64,000 nt of DNA. Source: Enterobacter cloacae (GTDB lineage Bacteria > Pseudomonadota > Gammaproteobacteria > Enterobacterales > Enterobacteriaceae). This document shows, in pieces, positions 62,822 to 64,000 of the stretch. The notes under the pieces are model-generated. The model was given only the letters and a program-made list of their open reading frames with translations, was not told the DNA's origin and did not search any database. The number at the start of each line of letters is the position of its first letter. The stretch's first letter is position 1. The stretch lies in assembly GCF_011078175.1 (NCBI RefSeq), contig NZ_JAALCJ010000002.1, positions 372,001 through 436,000 of the forward strand, given 5' to 3'. The translations under genes were made by a program, and so were the position numbers.

Positions 62822-64000
62822 CTACTGCCAGCTTACCTCTCCTTTCGGCTCATATGCGTTCACGTCAATCGGTGAATTTTGCTGGATAAACTGCTTCAAC
62901 ACTTCCGCATCAATAAACCCGGTATTTACGTAGCCCGGTTTGTTATCGATATGCGGATAGCCGTCGCCACCGGTGGCGTTAAAGCTTAACGTTGCCAGAC
63001 GGTAGGTTTTCGCCGGATCAACCGGCTCCCCTTTGATTTTGAGATCGTTGAGCTTGCCGTCTTTCGCCACAAAGCTGACGTTAGCAAACTGCGGATACGC
63101 CCCGGAATCCGGCTTCATCTGCGCCACGGCGGTCAGGTAGTCAATAACCTCTTTCCCGCTCATGTCCGCATAGACCACCACGTTGCCAAACGGCTGCACT
63201 TTCAGCACGTCTTTATAGGTGATGTTTCCGCCTTCGATGGAATCACGAATTCCGCCGCCGCTCATCACGCCGAAATCCGCATTCGTGCGTGCCATTTGCG
63301 CAGCCAGCACCAGACGTCCCATGTTGGTCTGCACGAAGCGAACTTTGCTGCGGTCTCCTTCCAGTCGTCCGTTAAGCGTGCCAATCTTCACGTCCAGCTG
63401 CGCTTTGCCTTTGCTCTGGAACGGCGTCAGCAGAGAGAGCATCTGCTGGTTTTCAGCGATCTCTGGCGTGTAGAGTACGCGCTCGCTTTTGCCGTCCGGG
63501 TAGGTCACTTTCTTCTTCAGGTTGACCGGGATGAGCTGATAGTGCACCAGCTTCATTTCGCCGTTACGGAATTCGAAATCCGCGCGACCCACGTATTTAC
63601 CCCACTCGTGCGCCTGTACAATCCAGATCCCGTTCTGACGGTCCGGTGCGCACGGCGTGCCCGGCACGTAATCCACCTGCTTTTTGTTCTCCGACGCCAT
63701 GCAGACCGGATCCTGCGAATGACCACCCACAATCATCGCCAGCGAACCCGACGGGAGGCTGCGCGCCATCTCCACGTCGCCCGGCGCATTGGATCCGTGC
63801 TCGCCGTTATCGTAGTGCCCCATATGGGTGGTGGCGATAATCACGTCCGGCTTTTCGTTCTGCTGTAACTCCTGGATCACCAGCTTCGCTTCGTCTGCCG
63901 GTTTACGGAATTCGATGTCGGTGAAAAATTCAGGGTTGCCAATTTTGGCCGTATCGTCGGTGGTTAAGCCGATAACCGCAATTTTCAGATCCTGACGCTT
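62822..64000 (-). CDS. ushA: UDP-sugar hydrolase / 5'-nucleotidase UshA (5' part outside window)
   Basis: The last 392 codons of the periplasmic calcineurin-type 5'-nucleotidase that degrades UDP-sugars and nucleotides. Visible are part of the metallophosphoesterase domain (VIIATTHMGHYDNGEHGSNAPGD and MIVGGHSQDPVC with metal-binding histidines) and the C-terminal substrate-binding domain (GNITYKDVLKVQPFGN; TLSFNATGGDGYPHID). The frame is open to the last base of the window. A repeat abuts the stop codon. Confidence 0.96.
   Translation of the reverse strand, partial: KRQDLKIAVIGLTTDDTAKIGNPEFFTDIEFRKPADEAKLVIQELQQNEKPDVIIATTHMGHYDNGEHGSNAPGDVEMARSLPSGSLAMIVGGHSQDPVCMASENKKQVDYVPGTPCAPDRQNGIWIVQAHEWGKYVGRADFEFRNGEMKLVHYQLIPVNLKKKVTYPDGKSERVLYTPEIAENQQMLSLLTPFQSKGKAQLDVKIGTLNGRLEGDRSKVRFVQTNMGRLVLAAQMARTNADFGVMSGGGIRDSIEGGNITYKDVLKVQPFGNVVVYADMSGKEVIDYLTAVAQMKPDSGAYPQFANVSFVAKDGKLNDLKIKGEPVDPAKTYRLATLSFNATGGDGYPHIDNKPGYVNTGFIDAEVLKQFIQQNSPIDVNAYEPKGEVSWQ

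Overview
The window looks like a chromosomal segment of an Enterobacter species (Enterobacter cloacae complex or a close relative). The reasons are moderately GC-rich enterobacterial coding, a romA-ramA/ramR locus, and a Salmonella-type fim cluster beside argU. The housekeeping gene order matches the E. coli 10-13 minute region: ushA-ybaK-ybaP-copA-cueR-ybbJ-qmcA-fetAB-ybbN-ybbO-tesA-ybbAP-mnmH-purKE-lpxH-ppiB-cysS-ybcI-ybcJ-folD-fim-argU, then pheP-ybdG-nfsB-ybdF-ybdJ. I used no database; names rest on recognising protein sequences and synteny.

Layout. 1-6.4 kb: a two-gene RND efflux operon (permease cut by the window edge), a P2-type cation ATPase with unusual ion-site residues, and a divergent 36-residue membrane miniprotein. 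6.5-10.8 kb: ybdJ, two abutting remnants of siderophore genes, then romA-ramA under a RamR operator, ramR, ybdF and nfsB. 10.9-14.0 kb: an unrecognised gene and a divergent XRE regulator/DHA2 exporter pair inserted between nfsB and ybdG. 14.1-20.7 kb: ybdG, a LacI-controlled sugar or polyol operon with twin operators, and a HigBA-like toxin-antitoxin pair. 20.8-27.1 kb: pheP, a Tat-exported PhoX-like phosphatase, a siderophore receptor behind a Fur-box-like site, and a small DUF1471 protein. 27.3-36.6 kb: argU and the fim cluster (EAL protein, fimY, fimZ, then fimAICDHF on the other strand). 36.9-41.4 kb: folD, ybcJ, an inserted PTS permease with a MalI-like repressor, and ybcI with a tandemly duplicated tail. 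41.7-64 kb: core genes cysS, ppiB, lpxH, purEK, mnmH, a porin, ybbPA/tesA, ybbO, ybbN, fetAB, an unrecognised gene, qmcA-ybbJ, cueR/copA, ybaP, the sRNA ChiX, ybaK and the end of ushA.

How parts work together. RamR binding over the -10 of romA-ramA sets expression of the multidrug activator RamA. CueR drives copA from a 19-bp-spacer promoter. Two LacI-family loci each carry their own palindromic operators. FimY/FimZ and the EAL protein are expected to control the fim operon, and argU reads the AGA codons present in fimZ.

The clearest unusual signals are: a deletion scar of a divergent receptor/esterase pair; a diverged tandem duplication of the ybcI tail; a dispersed palindromic repeat family joined to terminators; the ATPase with lost ion-binding acids beside a membrane miniprotein; and a rewritten 5' hairpin in ChiX. 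I saw no CRISPR array, prophage or intact IS element.
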